A stretch of 64,000 nucleotides of DNA from Voacanga thouarsii (GCA_026120185.1 JANUWF010002278.1:1456501-1520500), one strand, 5' to 3'; positions 10,260-20,803 are shown, numbered from the stretch's first letter. The notes: a model not told the origin generated them from the letters alone. Program-made: numbers and translations.

Positions 10260-11883
10260 ATTAGCATGTTTACTCATATATATATTCATTAGAGATCAAG
10301 ATTAGAGAAGATGAAATTGTTAGAAAAATCCTACCTTGAAGGTGTTCTTAAGCCTTCACAAAACATCTGGTTTTTTATCCAAAAAAGCAAGTTGGATTTG
10401 AGAGTTTGATGTTAAAAATGGTGTGGATGGACTCACAGCAGTGAATAGATAAAATCTGGAATTTTTAGAAGAAGTTTGAAGTGATTTGGAGATGTATTAG
10501 GTGAAAGGAAGGAGTAGATGTTCTTCGTGTGCTATGTGTTCTTGAAGGTTGAAGAGAATAGATAGGTTTTGTTCAAGGTTGGCTGAATTTCTGTAGGTTT
10601 AGGGCTGGATGAATTGTTTGTAGGGTTTGGTAGATGATTTTCTGGTTTGGAAGGGAAAAGAAAAGGCTAGTTGTTGAAATCCTTGAAGAATAGTTTTGGG
10701 AAGCAAATTTGGAAACAAGAATATCTTTGATTGTTGGAGAGCTTTTGGGAAGCTGCCATGGCCGAATTTCTGTACAGAGTTTTGGCTGGATGAAAGTTGG
10801 TTGAAGGAGCTAAGGATGGCCAAAAATAAGGACTATAATGGTGAAGGGAATGTCTAGTTGTTTGAGGGATATTTTATGAAAAGTTGTTAAATTATGGTGG
10901 CTGGAATTTTAGTAACTAATCAAGCATGATTGCAGTAATTTTTTTTTTGGAAAGATTTTTGGGCAGCCATGTCTGAATTTCGTGCAGGAGCTTGGGGAAG
11001 ACAATGGATCTTTGATCATGGCTGTTTAAGAGTGGTTTGTGTAGAAGAAAGATGGAGTTTCGGCCAGGGCTGAATTAGGAATCAAAGCTGAAAATTACTG
11101 CACAGGATTTTCGCTATTTCTGGATTTTTTCTGGATAGTTTCTGCTGCCATTTTCCAGCCAGTTGCTGGGAGTTTAAGGGATTTTTTAGAGATCATTCAA
11201 GGCTGGTTTCTATCCTTTTTTATGGAGGAAAAACGTGGCTAAGATGTTGAGCAAAAACTGAAAGAAAATAGCTTGGTTTCGGACCTCCAAAGTTGTGATT
11301 TTGCCCAGGAATTTTTCGGGTTTTGCACCACCTTTGTGCAGTCCGAAAATAGCCAGAAAAAATCAGGTTCCAAGCTGATCAAAAGGGCCATTTTCTGGCA
11401 GCATTTGAGAGAGAATAATGGCTAAGAATTTTGACACCTTGAAGGCACAAGAAGCTGGAAAATTTTCAGTTCAATACACGAAAGAAAATGAACCTAGCTA
11501 GAGTGAAGTTTTAGAAAGTTCACTAAGGAAATTAATTCACTTGAAATCCTTCCCCATCTCTTCCATGGTTTTGGTCCATAAGATGTCTTTCACTAAGACA
11601 TTTTGAACCTTCAAAGCCACAACACATTGCTAGAATTTTTTTAGAATAAAATTGGCTTGAACAAATTGAACATCCTAATGGATTGAGAAATAGGAAAAAT
11701 TAAGGATCAAGAGGAAATGAATTCCCTTTAGGAATTTTTGTGTAGAGCAAAAGAATAGGATTAGGATACTCCTATCATATCTCTCTTAGGACAACATCTC
11801 TACCCTATTCCAAAGCACATAAGGCCGAAAATTTCCACTTCCCAAGCAAAAATAAAATTTAATCATTCTAAAGCTCCCATGAT

Positions 11884-11939
11884 GGAATTTGAACCCAAAA
11901 CCTCAAGAATTAATTCTAAGACTCTAACCACTAAACCAC
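11884..11939 (-). other. tRNA-like module in LTR A2
   Basis: The minus strand has A box TGGTTTAGTGG (11929-11939) and B box GGGTTCAAATTCC (11884-11896). The box starts are about 44 nt apart, as in a tRNA gene. The acceptor stem is poor, so it is not a functional tRNA gene. It may be a pol III promoter or a captured tRNA/SINE head. Confidence 0.6.
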
Positions 11940-12196
11940 AACAACTCTTGTTCTTATTTTCCCTCTAAAATTATTTTCCTGTTCAATCCTCAAGCTATCA
12001 CCCTTTTTCCACCGTAAGCAAAAATTTCCATTTTACCCTTCTCACTCAATAGTCATAATCAAGCCCTCTAGACTATAAAACACAAATTTAATGCACACAA
12101 AATCATATAAAAATATATTTAAACATGTAATGAAATATGATATGCATCCTAACCCCCTTACTCTAAGGTTGGTTTTGATTGGGGTTTCACAGTAGT

Positions 12197-12861
12197 CTTC
12201 TTCTTCTTCTTTTGAACTTTCTTCTTAGAAGAGGAAGATTCTACCATTAAAACCACATTGGAATCCTTTTTCATGGAGGACTCCGCAGTTTTGAGAAGAT
12301 TAATCAATTGAAGAATGGTGGACTCAATATTGTTCATCTGATAGTTATCAAAAATTATGAGAAACTATTAGGCAAAGATTGTAGAATTAAATCAACACTT
12401 AAGTCATGATCCATTGCAAACCTGAGAGATCCAAGCTTCTCTATCAAGCCCAGCATCTTCAGCCCATGAGTGGCCATAGAAGAACCCTCTGCCATTTTAC
12501 AACGAAATAGTTGCTTCGAGATCTTATATCTCTCAGTTTTAGCTTGGGCATCAAACAGCTCTCGAAGATGTAAAATGATCGATTGAGCATCCATATGCTT
12601 GTGCTGTTTTTGCAACTTAGGAGTCATAGATGCCGTCATAATACATGATGTTGTATCGCTATCCTCCTTGTGCCTCTTATGGACAACATGCTCATCAGCA
12701 TGAGCATCTTGGGCAGGTGGTGGTGGAATAGGAGCATCTAGCACGTAGAGCAACTTTTCTGATTCGAGAACGATTCTCAAATTTCTATACCAGTCGCGAT
12801 AGTTTGATTTGGTTAACTTGTTGGTTTCCAAGATGCTACATAAGTTCAAGTTCATTGACAT
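12197..12861 (-). pseudogene. C1 gag, N-terminal (UBN2-type) part
   Basis: It starts with ATG at 12859-12861 (MSMNLNLCSILETNKLTKSN) and is open for 168 codons. Copia Gag landmarks are NYRDWYRNLRIVLESEKLLY, a variable acidic/His linker, DAQSIILHLRELFDAQAK, YKISKQLFRCKMAEGSS and VDLILQSLPNSFS. A TAA follows at the usual SLPxSFxQF site, probably from CAA, and then a frameshift. The remainder reads MNNIESTILQLINLLKTAES and a Lys-rich stretch up to the A2 insertion. Gag forms the virus-like particle that packages element RNA. Confidence 0.88.
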
Positions 12862-13000
12862 GATGCAAGTGACCTAGATGTAAAGATAGAGAACATTAGC
12901 TACTTGTATATGCACATGATATGCAAATAATTAGGACTTTAATTAAGCGCATTTTTACTCCGCTATTTTACTTAAACTAATAGCCCCCACTACTGATTCG

Positions 13001-13023
13001 GGAAAGCCCATTTGAAGCTTTCC
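13001..13023. promoter_or_regulatory. Leader hairpin 1 of C1
   Basis: GGAAAGC and GCTTTCC form a perfect 7-bp stem with a 9-nt loop. The shorter stem GAAAGC/GCTTTC is kept at 27766-27786 in C2. The position between PBS and gag would suit RNA dimerisation or packaging; this is inferred. Confidence 0.45.
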
Positions 13024-13058
13024 TGGTGGACCGGTATCCAAATTCCTCAAGAATAACC

Positions 13059-13072
13059 TTGGGTTTGCCCAA
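13059..13072. promoter_or_regulatory. Leader hairpin 2 of C1 (TTGGG/CCCAA)
   Basis: TTGGGTTTGCCCAA, a 5-bp stem with a 4-nt loop. The same 14 bases recur at 13308-13321, and C2 keeps related copies near 27823 and 28025. Confidence 0.45.
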
Positions 13073-13307
13073 CAAGCCACCCTTGAGTTCATTGGTAGGT
13101 ATCCAATAACAATTACATCGTATGTAACTACCAGATCATTGGGTGATTAACAACTTTTAATCTTAAAGCCTTTTGGGCTACCCCAACTTTTCCTCTAAAT
13201 TTCTTTATGCTTGAGTTTGTCTAACTAGGATAAAGAATTTAGTTAAACCCGACCCATTAATCAGGAATTTAATTCCATAGCTTGAACATGCCCAATGTTA
13301 AGTAGGC

Positions 13308-13321
13308 TTGGGTTTGCCCAA
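13308..13321. promoter_or_regulatory. Leader hairpin 3 of C1, identical to hairpin 2
   Basis: Second copy of TTGGGTTTGCCCAA, 249 bp from the first. Flanking bases (CTTGGG...CAACAA) are also shared, which points to an old local duplication. Confidence 0.45.
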
Positions 13322-14103
13322 CAACCTGGTCTCGAAAAGGGACTCTCGTTCTTACTATATTAACGGAAGGAATTAGGTTTAATATTAATTGAGAGATTTG
13401 TTCTTTTTAGTGATTTCGTTGAATGACATGCATAATAATCAATAAATCACATAATTGATAATCATGGTAATAAAGCAATTACGTGGTATGGTTATGGACT
13501 TTTCCTAAATTAATTTAGTTGAGTCATAAAAGAAATTAATATAGTTAGCCCTATGTGTTCATGCATGATTTAAATAGAAGGTCTTACCTCCTCGCTTTGT
13601 TTTGGTTGCCATCTCCAGAATAAAATAATTTTACTCATATCTAACCTATGTAAACTAATTACATAATTTCCTAAAGAGAGAAAACCTCGAGTTACATTCG
13701 AGGGGAGTTAGATGAGAAGAGAATTACACAAGAATTCTAGTGAAGGCAGGACACACAGGCCCTATTTTATAAAAACCAAAACTGTAAAATGCATGGACAG
13801 ATATAATTAGTTTTAGTCCATAACCATCCACCATGCTATTGACTATACTTAAATAAAATAAACATATACTTTTATTATTCCAAAATCACTATTTTTGGAA
13901 AAATAAAAAAAAATTATAAAATCTCCATTTTAGAGAATACATCAACTTTAGATTTTCAAAATCATTATTTTGAAGAACAAAATTGATTGTCTTAAAACTA
14001 ATTTTGATAAAATGCTTTTGGGTCCTATCTCTCATCAAATGAAGTTTTTCCCTTTCAAAATTCTGTTCCGGAATTTTTTTTTAAATAGCTGGAAGTCGTA
14101 AAC

Positions 14104-14245
14104 AGAGCAGAACCTGTGCCGGTTTGGAAGCTGGCGTCGGCTCTGTTCTGGTTTCCAAAAATTTTTCTCTTCGAAAAATGATTTTCTGACATCGCGAACA
14201 GAATGGAACCAGCGCCAGCTTGGAGGCCAGAGTTGGCGCCGCCTA
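14104..14245 (-). repeat. GC-rich twofold cassette in C1 leader
   Basis: Two imperfect units (14104-14153 and 14193-14245) share, on the minus strand, the pattern CAGAACA...GGCGCC...CTGGTTCC...TCTGTT. GC content is far above the AT-rich surroundings. Similar blocks occur in the Athila-like LTR (19320-19552) and in the D leader (41036-41094). Confidence 0.55.
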
Positions 14246-14656
14246 TGTTCTGGAACAATGGCGGTGATTTTCAAAAAATTCCAGAAACAATTTCTAGTAC
14301 TTTCTTGTTCTGCAAATTTTTAGTGAGAACAATTCTCAGCAGTATTTTCTATTTTGAAGCTCTAAACAACAACCAATTTGTTAGTTTAAACAAAATCAAA
14401 ATGGAAAATTAAGATGAAACGGAGGGCAACATCCATGTTGCAAGAAAACGTTTTTCCTGCGGAAATTTTCAGCACCAAAGAAAGTATCTTTTCGAAATAC
14501 GCTGTGACTCTTACACAATCATATTGTGCTACGGATCTAACACATAAAGATCGAAACGATTTCGACTCGAGTGAAAACGATTTTCACAACAAACAAAGAC
14601 AAACACGAAAATAGTTTTTCATGCCAAAACAATGTCCGTAGACCACCCAGAGCATG

Positions 14657-14668
14657 GCTCTGATACCA
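14657..14668 (-). promoter_or_regulatory. C1 primer-binding site
   Basis: TGGTATCAGAGC on the minus strand, complementary to the 3' end of plant initiator tRNA-Met. It sits one base from the LTR end. Confidence 0.92.
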
Positions 14669-14669
14669 C

Positions 14670-15260
14670 TATTGGGTATCTCAAGCTCGTATCCTATATG
14701 GCGCAGCGGAAAATAAATCGAGATACTCTCCCAGGATCCGTCTATGTGTGGAAAACAAGTCATAAAGAGAGTAAAGGTAACAGCTTTTACCTTTGGGTGA
14801 TCGTGCGAAGAACAAAATTTTCTTCTTCAAGTTGAGGTGCGATCCAGCAATCCTCGTGATCAACCTCCACGTGAGTAGAACGTCTACCCACTATAATAAC
14901 AATATGTGATTATCTCTAATAGTAATCCACACAGAGAAATACTCAAGCACGTAGCTTTTTGTGCTAGATGAAATTCTAAGTGGCGGCTAGGGTTCTTCTT
15001 CGAGATCAAATCGAGAGAGAAGAAGAGAAAAAATTCGTGGCTGTTGTTTCTTTTTGTGTGTTGTTCAGCTATTGGCTAGGGTTTTTCATATGTTATTAGC
15101 TACTATATATCACAACAAATTCTCTTCCCAAAACTGAGAATTCTAATCCTATTAGAATTCCCTAATTGTAATTGAAAACACCAAGTTCTCACAATTACAA
15201 CTTGTACCACAAATTATAACTAATTATAATTTGTCCTCAACAACTTATAATTTGGATTGG
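14670..15260 (-). repeat. C1 5' LTR, truncated
   Basis: Similar to the matching parts of C2 (from 29286) and C3. The inner terminus has decayed to TATTGGG on the plus strand. About 590 of the expected 1750 bp remain before the sequence changes to LTR A5 at roughly 15250-15285. The junction has no TG/CA terminus, so a deletion is likely. Confidence 0.8.
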
Positions 15261-16819
15261 AATATTTAATTAGGCTATTAATATTTTTATTAAACAAAAT
15301 CTAATAAAATTCATTTATTACTAATTAATTATTATCTATTAAAAAAATAATTAATTAAAAATTATTTAATTTATTATTTATTTATAATAAGCTATTTTAA
15401 AATTATCATTTATTAAAATTATTTAGGATTTAATATTATTTAAAATTCAAGCCTTAGTTTAGTTATTATTAATAACACTCAAGAATTATTATTTGAGTCT
15501 ATAATTTGTTAGCAATTATTTTAGAACCCCTAGTTATTTTAACTTATCAAACTAGACTTATTTTATAAAATTCCTTAGCATCTAGCCTTAAAGCTTAGGA
15601 CATTGAGGTCATGGTTAATCATGGTTATAACTAGTTGAGCTAAGAATTATTTTTGTAAGGTAGGTATAGCTTGAATGTGACCTTATGTTTTGTGTTTACC
15701 CCAGGCGGGGTTAGGTCAGCCTTGGAAGACTTTTAAGTGTGAGCAAGCAAAGAAGCAAGTAAGCTCCTGCATGGAGTTTTGTGAAGACCAAAAGTTATTG
15801 TGGCAAGCAAATGCAATGTATATGGACAATTATTTGTAAATGCAATTAAGGACTGTTTTTTCCTTTTTATTTCAGTCAAGCAAATCATTTGAAAATTGAA
15901 CAAGCAGTTTTACACAACTCTAAACTTTTTCTAAAACCCAACTTGACTAGACTTTTGAAAACCCTTAACTGTTATTTTCAAATAAAGCAAAGTTTGATCA
16001 ATTTTCTCCCAAGGGGGACAATCAACGTTGAGTACTCAATAAGGGTAGACCACCGGGACTAGTCTTTGAAGGGTTAGGGTAAGTCTCTCAGTAGGTGGCC
16101 ACCTCTGAGGGGTGAGTCCTTCCTGGATAGGATGCCAATCCGGTAGGTCATACCGATCCGAGCTAGCAAATTTCAGTCATGTGGACTGTGTGTTCCGGAG
16201 TGGACAACCGGTAAGTTTAGGTGTAGAGATGGAGGAGTATCTCACCCGGTAGGCTGTACACCTACCTTTTGTGAGCTTGCACAAAGTGTGGCATTCTGAC
16301 AGTTATTTAGTCATGGGGCCCAACGTGTGGTAACCCATGGCTACCCATTTGAGTGGTTGTATTTATTGTGCACATGTATGGTTTGGAATGCGAAACGCCA
16401 CTCTTTATTTTCAGCACTTATTTATTGCTTGCCAGCACCTTTTTCTTATGAAACTTTTACAGCTTGCATACATGAATTATTTTACCTGAGACACTCAGAG
16501 CACACACGGGCTTACTGAGATTTTTATCTCACCACCCTTTTATGCCATATTTTCAGGAAGATCCTATTGTGGAGATTATTAGCTAGAATGTTGTCTATGC
16601 TTGAAGACTCATGCTATTTACTTTAAGTGTTGTTCGAGAGATTGTTGCAAACAATTTATTTTGGATTTGTGCCAGTATTTATCTGTTGGGTTGTAATAAA
16701 TTTAATTTTAAAGTCTTTTGTTTTATTTTAATTTCATGTAACCTAGTTATAAAGACCCCTTGTCCTTTGGACGGGGCGACATCCTCGGCCCTGTTGGGCC
16801 TAGGTAGTGGGGTGTTACA
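15261..16819 (+). mobile_element. LTR A5: 3' part of a giant A-type LTR
   Basis: It aligns closely with the last 1.6 kb of A3 (about 51990-53581). Shared features are the AT-rich block, the palindrome (16028-16039), one minisatellite unit (about 16275-16300), TATAAAGACCC (16748-16758) and the end GGGGTGTTACA (16809-16819). No PBS follows; Athila-like sequence begins at 16820, so this is a 3' LTR end or a truncated solo LTR. Confidence 0.88.
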
Positions 16820-16879
16820 TAATAATTCTATTATCTCTTTATCAGATGATTTTTTTTTTCTTTAGGTTCTTCTCAATTC

Positions 16880-17263
16880 TTGAAGAACAAGGGTCCAAAT
16901 GATAATGTGCTGAATTTATCAAGACTTAAGAAGTTGCATCTTTCAATGCTACATCGTAAGATGTCCTTGGAGGATGGTAGTAATTTCTACCCTTTACCCC
17001 ATTCAAAAGGAGGTAACTTAGTTTTTGTGGATGTGTTGAAAAGTACTGATTTCTTGATCCCATCTTTAAGAACTCAATTGCTATGTTTTAAGGAGAATTT
17101 TAATTGTGACAAATCTTTTGAAAGGATAAGTAGTGATTCTAATATTTATTCACTTTTTAGGCATAATTTACATCTTTGTGTTGGGAACTTGATTGGTATG
17201 TCGAAAAGGGTGCTACAGACAAGAGGCTATGCATTTACATTCATTGCAACTAATATTTTCTAG
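16880..17263 (+). pseudogene. Unrecognised 127-codon ORF in the Athila-like region
   Basis: It reads MKNKGPNDNVLNLSRLKKLH at the start and YAFTFIATNIF at the end. I recognise no domain, signal peptide or clear membrane segment. It lies 1.9 kb before the 3' LTR, the place of the env-like ORF in Athila elements. A pyrimidine run ending in TTTAG sits just upstream (about 16848-16865) and resembles a splice acceptor. It could be the tail of the env-like protein or chance. Confidence 0.25.
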
Positions 17264-17509
17264 AAACCCTCCATTTTTCAAAATCCTCTCTTAATACTAC
17301 TTTCATCATGCCTACCTTTTTTATTGAGCATAAATTTCTTTTACAAATGTTTGATGAGGAAGCATGAAAAGTGGAAAGAGTGTTTTTTATGTGTTTTGGG
17401 TTTGTTTTGAATTTAGGTTTCTTCAGGTCTTTTGGTTATTCTTTTGTTTTATCTAAGTTCCATTTCTAGTTGTTAGGTGTTATTTCTCCCAAATAAGATA
17501 AATATTTTC

Positions 17510-18095
17510 CATCTTAAGCGTGGGGGAGTAAGTTATGTCTTTATTTGCTTTCTTAGGATTTTTTAGTATTTTTCTTCTATTTGTTTTGTTTTATTTAGGT
17601 GTGTTGTTAATTTGTTATTATTTTATTTGTACTTTTATTTGTGTTTTATTTTATAGGTAGGAATAAAGTCCTCTTCAACAAGCCCTTCTCTATATTTCCA
17701 GTTTTGATATCTATTGGCACTTTTATTGCACTTGGGATATACTGCTGAAACTTTCTACCCCTTTATTATTTTTGGTCCCTAGGAGATGCTTTCTTGTGTT
17801 TATTTTTTGCCAATGAGGATATTATCCAATTTAAGTGTGGTAGAGTGGTTTGGTGATATTCTTTGTCAAAGTTTTTATCAATCATCTTGGAAAAATTTTG
17901 AATTTTGAAAAATAATTTTGTTGAAAAATTTAAGAATTGTTAAATTTTAAAAGTTCGGAACATTTTAAGCTAATTCGCAATGGAAGTATTTTCTTTTCTC
18001 TATTCTTCTACTTTATTGATTTTGGTCTTCTTGACCTTGCTTTCATTATTATATCTTTGGCCATTGAGGACAATATCCATTTTAAGTGTGGAGGG
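17510..18095 (+). repeat. Three polypurine-like motifs before the Athila-like PPT
   Basis: Motifs of the form TTAAGYGTGG followed by purines occur near 17514, 17831 and 18081. The fourth, with PPT activity expected, is at 19121-19140. The last two upstream ones share a preceding (T/C)CATTTTAAG or CCAATTTAAG context. Confidence 0.6.
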
Positions 18096-19120
18096 AAGAA
18101 TGAGGTTGAAAAAATATTTTTCCATATCACTTTTATGACAATTTTTCAAAATTTTAGTGGCTTTCATTGTTAAGCAAGGTCATAATTCTTTTTCTTTCTT
18201 AGATATGAGTTTTGTCATTCATTTGGTGGATTTTTTGTGACATTGGTTTGTTGGATAGGATATTTTTCAAGACTTGAGAATTTTTTATTAATCTTGTTAA
18301 CGAATTGGTGTTTGAATGTTATTTGACTCATTTAGTTTGAATATGGAGAATATGAGGAATACGAGAAAAGTTTATTGTCTAACTCTTATATTATGAGTTT
18401 AAATTTTACTTAGCTTTGAGTTATGATGAAGAATGTGAATTGATAAAATATCTTTGAGAGAAAAGATTGTGCAAAATTGTGGAAAATTCTTGTGAGTTGA
18501 AAATTGAAAAAATGAGTTGGTTGTTTCCTCTTTGAAGATAAGAGGGTATTGTTTTTGCTTGATTATGGGGCCAATACAGATAGTGAAAAGAAATCCACTC
18601 CCTTGAGGCTATGAATTCCCAAGAGCAAAAGAAAGGAATATTGTGGAAAAAATAATGAGTGATGACTAAATGGGGGCCAATACGGTGTGTGAAAAGAAAT
18701 CCAAGTACTTGAGGCTATCAGTTCCCTAAGTCATTGAAAAAAATTTTGAGAAAAAATTTAGAGTGCATTCTTTACATCATGACTTGAGTTGTGCAATTTT
18801 TGGATTTATAATGCTTGAGTTGGTAGATAGCTTGACTTGTGTGATTCACATTATCTATGTTTTAACTTGAAGGGTGAAATAATTTTCTTAGATTAAGGTA
18901 TACACTTGATTAATTTAACTTCAAGAGTTTTGTAATATCTTGCCAAATGTTTCAAAGTTTGAAATGTTTTCAAATGGTGTGAATGACAAAAATTGTATCT
19001 AAAGTTCGAAGGGAAGTTATAATCTTTAGTATTTCGTAAAAAGATTGTGGAATGAGTATAGGCTTGTATTTTCTTAATTATTTTTCTTGGAGTAAAATGT
19101 TTTGCTCGAGGATAAGAAAA

Positions 19121-19140
19121 AGTTCAAGTGTAGGGGTATG
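19121..19140 (+). other. Polypurine tract of the Athila-like element
   Basis: AGTTCAAGTGTAGGGGTATG ends exactly where the LTR TGATAAGGGC begins. Confidence 0.7.
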
Positions 19141-19319
19141 TGATAAGGGCAAAAATCACTATTATTTTCCCTAGTTATTTGAGGTTATTTTGAGATGCTT
19201 TTGTTATAATAACTAAGCAGAATCCTTCCTATTTGACATTTTTCTTGTAAAAATTATTTTTGGCAAATTTGTAGAGATTTGAATAGATTTCAAACAAAAA
19301 GTGAACAATTCCATAACAG

Positions 19320-19552
19320 ACTTAGCGCCAGTCCCAGCTAATGGACTAGGCACCAGGTCCATTCTGGTTGAGCAGAAGAAATCAAGCTAACCTTCAGGGA
19401 GAAAATAGAACAGGCCTGGCACCGGGTGGGGCAAGTGGATTAGGCATCGGGTACATTCTATTTGGCCAGCAAAAACAGAGCGAAAAATTAGAAGAAGAAT
19501 AGAATGTACCTATTGCCACGTAGATCGAAGGTACACAACGCTGGGCCTATTC
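19320..19552 (+). repeat. GC-rich cassette, three degenerate units, in the Athila-like LTR
   Basis: Units at about 19320-19373, 19404-19465 and 19497-19552 follow the pattern AGAACAG..CTGGCACC....TAGGCRYC..GGTCCATTCTG. The second unit aligns over nearly 60 bases with the D leader block at 41036-41094, although D is a copia element. Confidence 0.55.
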
Positions 19553-19663
19553 TAGAAGGCAAAAATTCGGTGCACGAATTTGGAAATTTTCAAAGATTTT
19601 ATTATTTTCTAATTCCTACTCTGCCAAGATCTCTCAAGTAACGAATTTAGCATCCAAAAGGGC

Positions 19664-19670
19664 TATAAAA
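19664..19670 (+). promoter_or_regulatory. TATA box of the Athila-like LTR
   Basis: TATAAAA in the context GGCTATAAAAGCAGG, about 525 bp into the LTR. It is the best core-promoter match in this LTR and would place the start of R near 19695. Confidence 0.6.
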
Positions 19671-19944
19671 GCAGGAGAAAACACAAAAGATACATGCACA
19701 TATACATATGTTGGTGGATTGAAAAGTAAAAATTCCAAAATCACTCATTGAAGGAGGAATTTTCCCAATCAAGAAGGATTGTTCAAGAGAGTCTTCAAGG
19801 GCAAAGAAAGAGGCTTTTCTATGAGTCTTTTCTTTTATCTTTGTTTTCTTTTTCTTTAACAATGATGTATTCAATATTTTTATTGTAATTTAACATTTTT
19901 TTAGGATTTATGATTTTGTGCTAATTTGGTTATTTGATCAGTTG

Positions 19945-20803
19945 TTTGTCATCTTTGGTGTTTGATTACTTGTTATCAATGGCTATTAATGTGAGTTCTT
20001 CTAATTGACTTAGGACGATAATGTTAGAAGTTTCATTGCATTGATATCGTATTTGTCTAATCTTAATGGACTTGAGCGACGAATTTAAGATTTATAGGTC
20101 AATATGATAAAAGATTAGTTGATTTCACCTCGAGTAAAGGGTTATTAGCTAATTTCATACTTATAAGGAATTGAGCTTAATGCATGTTTTGGTTATGTTA
20201 GCTTGATTGGCAAATCTGTTAATATAAATCAAAGAATAGTAATTCCATAGATTAGGAAACAAAGTGGAATTTATCTAAGTAGATACATGACTTGGGAAAC
20301 GATTGAATTTTACTTTATATTCCTTCATGGTGCTAAGATGACAACTAGTTGAGTGAATTGCTAGTTGGTTCAATTCTTTGTCATCTTTGGTGTTTGATTA
20401 CTTGTTATCAATGGCTATTAATGTGAGTTCTTCTAATTGACTTGGAATGACAATGTTAGGAGTTTCATTGCATTGATATCATATTTGTCTAATCTTAATA
20501 GACTTGAGTGACGAAGTTAAAATTATAGGACTAAGTGATCAAAGATTAGTTGATTTCACTTCGAGCAAAGAGTTATTAGCTAATTTCATACTTATAAGGA
20601 ATAGAGATTAATGCATGTTTTGGTTATGTTAGCTTGATTAGCAAATCTGTTAATATTAATCGAAGGATTATAATTCTATAGATTGGGAAACAAAGTGGAA
20701 TTTATCTAAGTAGATTCATGATGTGGGAAATGAGTGAATATTACTTTATATTCCTTTATGGTGCCAAGATAACAACTAGTTGAGCGAATTGCTAGTTGGT
20801 TCA
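19945..20803 (+). repeat. 432-bp tandem duplication in the Athila-like LTR
   Basis: Unit 1 (19945-20376) and unit 2 (20377 to about 20803) both begin TTTGTCATCTTTGGTG and end GAATTGCTAGTTGGTTCA. They differ at scattered positions, so the duplication is old. Confidence 0.9.

Larger units (their letters stand above)
7946..12191 (-). mobile_element. Solo giant LTR A2 (4246 bp), inserted in C1 gag
   Basis: The reverse complement starts TGTGAAACCCC and ends in GGGGTGTTACA, about 93 percent like A1 over the first 135 bases by eye. The flanks GCAGC (7941-7945) and GTAGT (12192-12196) look like a 5-bp duplication decayed by two C/T transitions. C1 gag joins sensibly across it. It has no PBS and no coding region. 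Against A4 it lacks a segment of about 65 bp next to its 3' end, including the TATAAAGACCC box. With A1 it makes a 4.3-kb inverted repeat about 3.4 kb apart. Confidence 0.9.
12862..14656 (-). other. C1 leader (PBS to gag)
   Basis: About 1.8 kb without a credible gene. It aligns with the C2 leader (27628-29272), so it is ancestral to the family. It holds three foldbacks near gag (13001-13023, 13059-13072, 13308-13321) and a GC-rich repeated cassette near the PBS (14104-14245). Confidence 0.75.
1..15260 (-). mobile_element. Ty1/copia element C1 (Angela/BARE-like), interrupted by two solo LTRs
   Basis: On the minus strand the order is 5' LTR (14670 to about 15260), PBS (14657-14668), leader, gag (to 12197), zinc knuckle, protease, integrase, RT, RNase H (to about 4683), polypurine tract and 3' LTR (4666 leftwards, running off the window). 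The order PR-IN-RT-RH is diagnostic of Ty1/copia. The LTR starts TGTTAG and then GCCCTAGAGGCAAT, like the known BARE/WIS/Angela LTRs of about 1.75 kb. Solo LTRs A1 and A2 were inserted later. The 5' LTR is cut short near 15260, where it abuts A5. The copy is dead: stops and frameshifts lie throughout pol. The lineage assignment rests on recognition of the LTR start and pol motifs, not on a phylogeny. Confidence 0.9.
16820..19140 (+). mobile_element. Athila-like Ty3/gypsy element, 3' internal region
   Basis: AT-rich sequence between A5 and the LTR at 19141, with one 127-codon ORF (16880-17263). It holds four copies of a polypurine-like motif of the type AAGTGTGGGGGA, often after (A/G)AGGACAATATCCATTTT-type sequence. 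Such repeated motifs between the last ORF and the 3' LTR are characteristic of the Athila group. No pol domain is present in the window. Confidence 0.6.

Noticed and set aside
14035..14274. Two overlapping minus-strand ORFs of 67 and 79 codons in the C1 leader
   Set aside because: They only reflect the two GC-rich cassette units, giving a repeated Gly/Ala/Ser-rich peptide. No coding support in C2.
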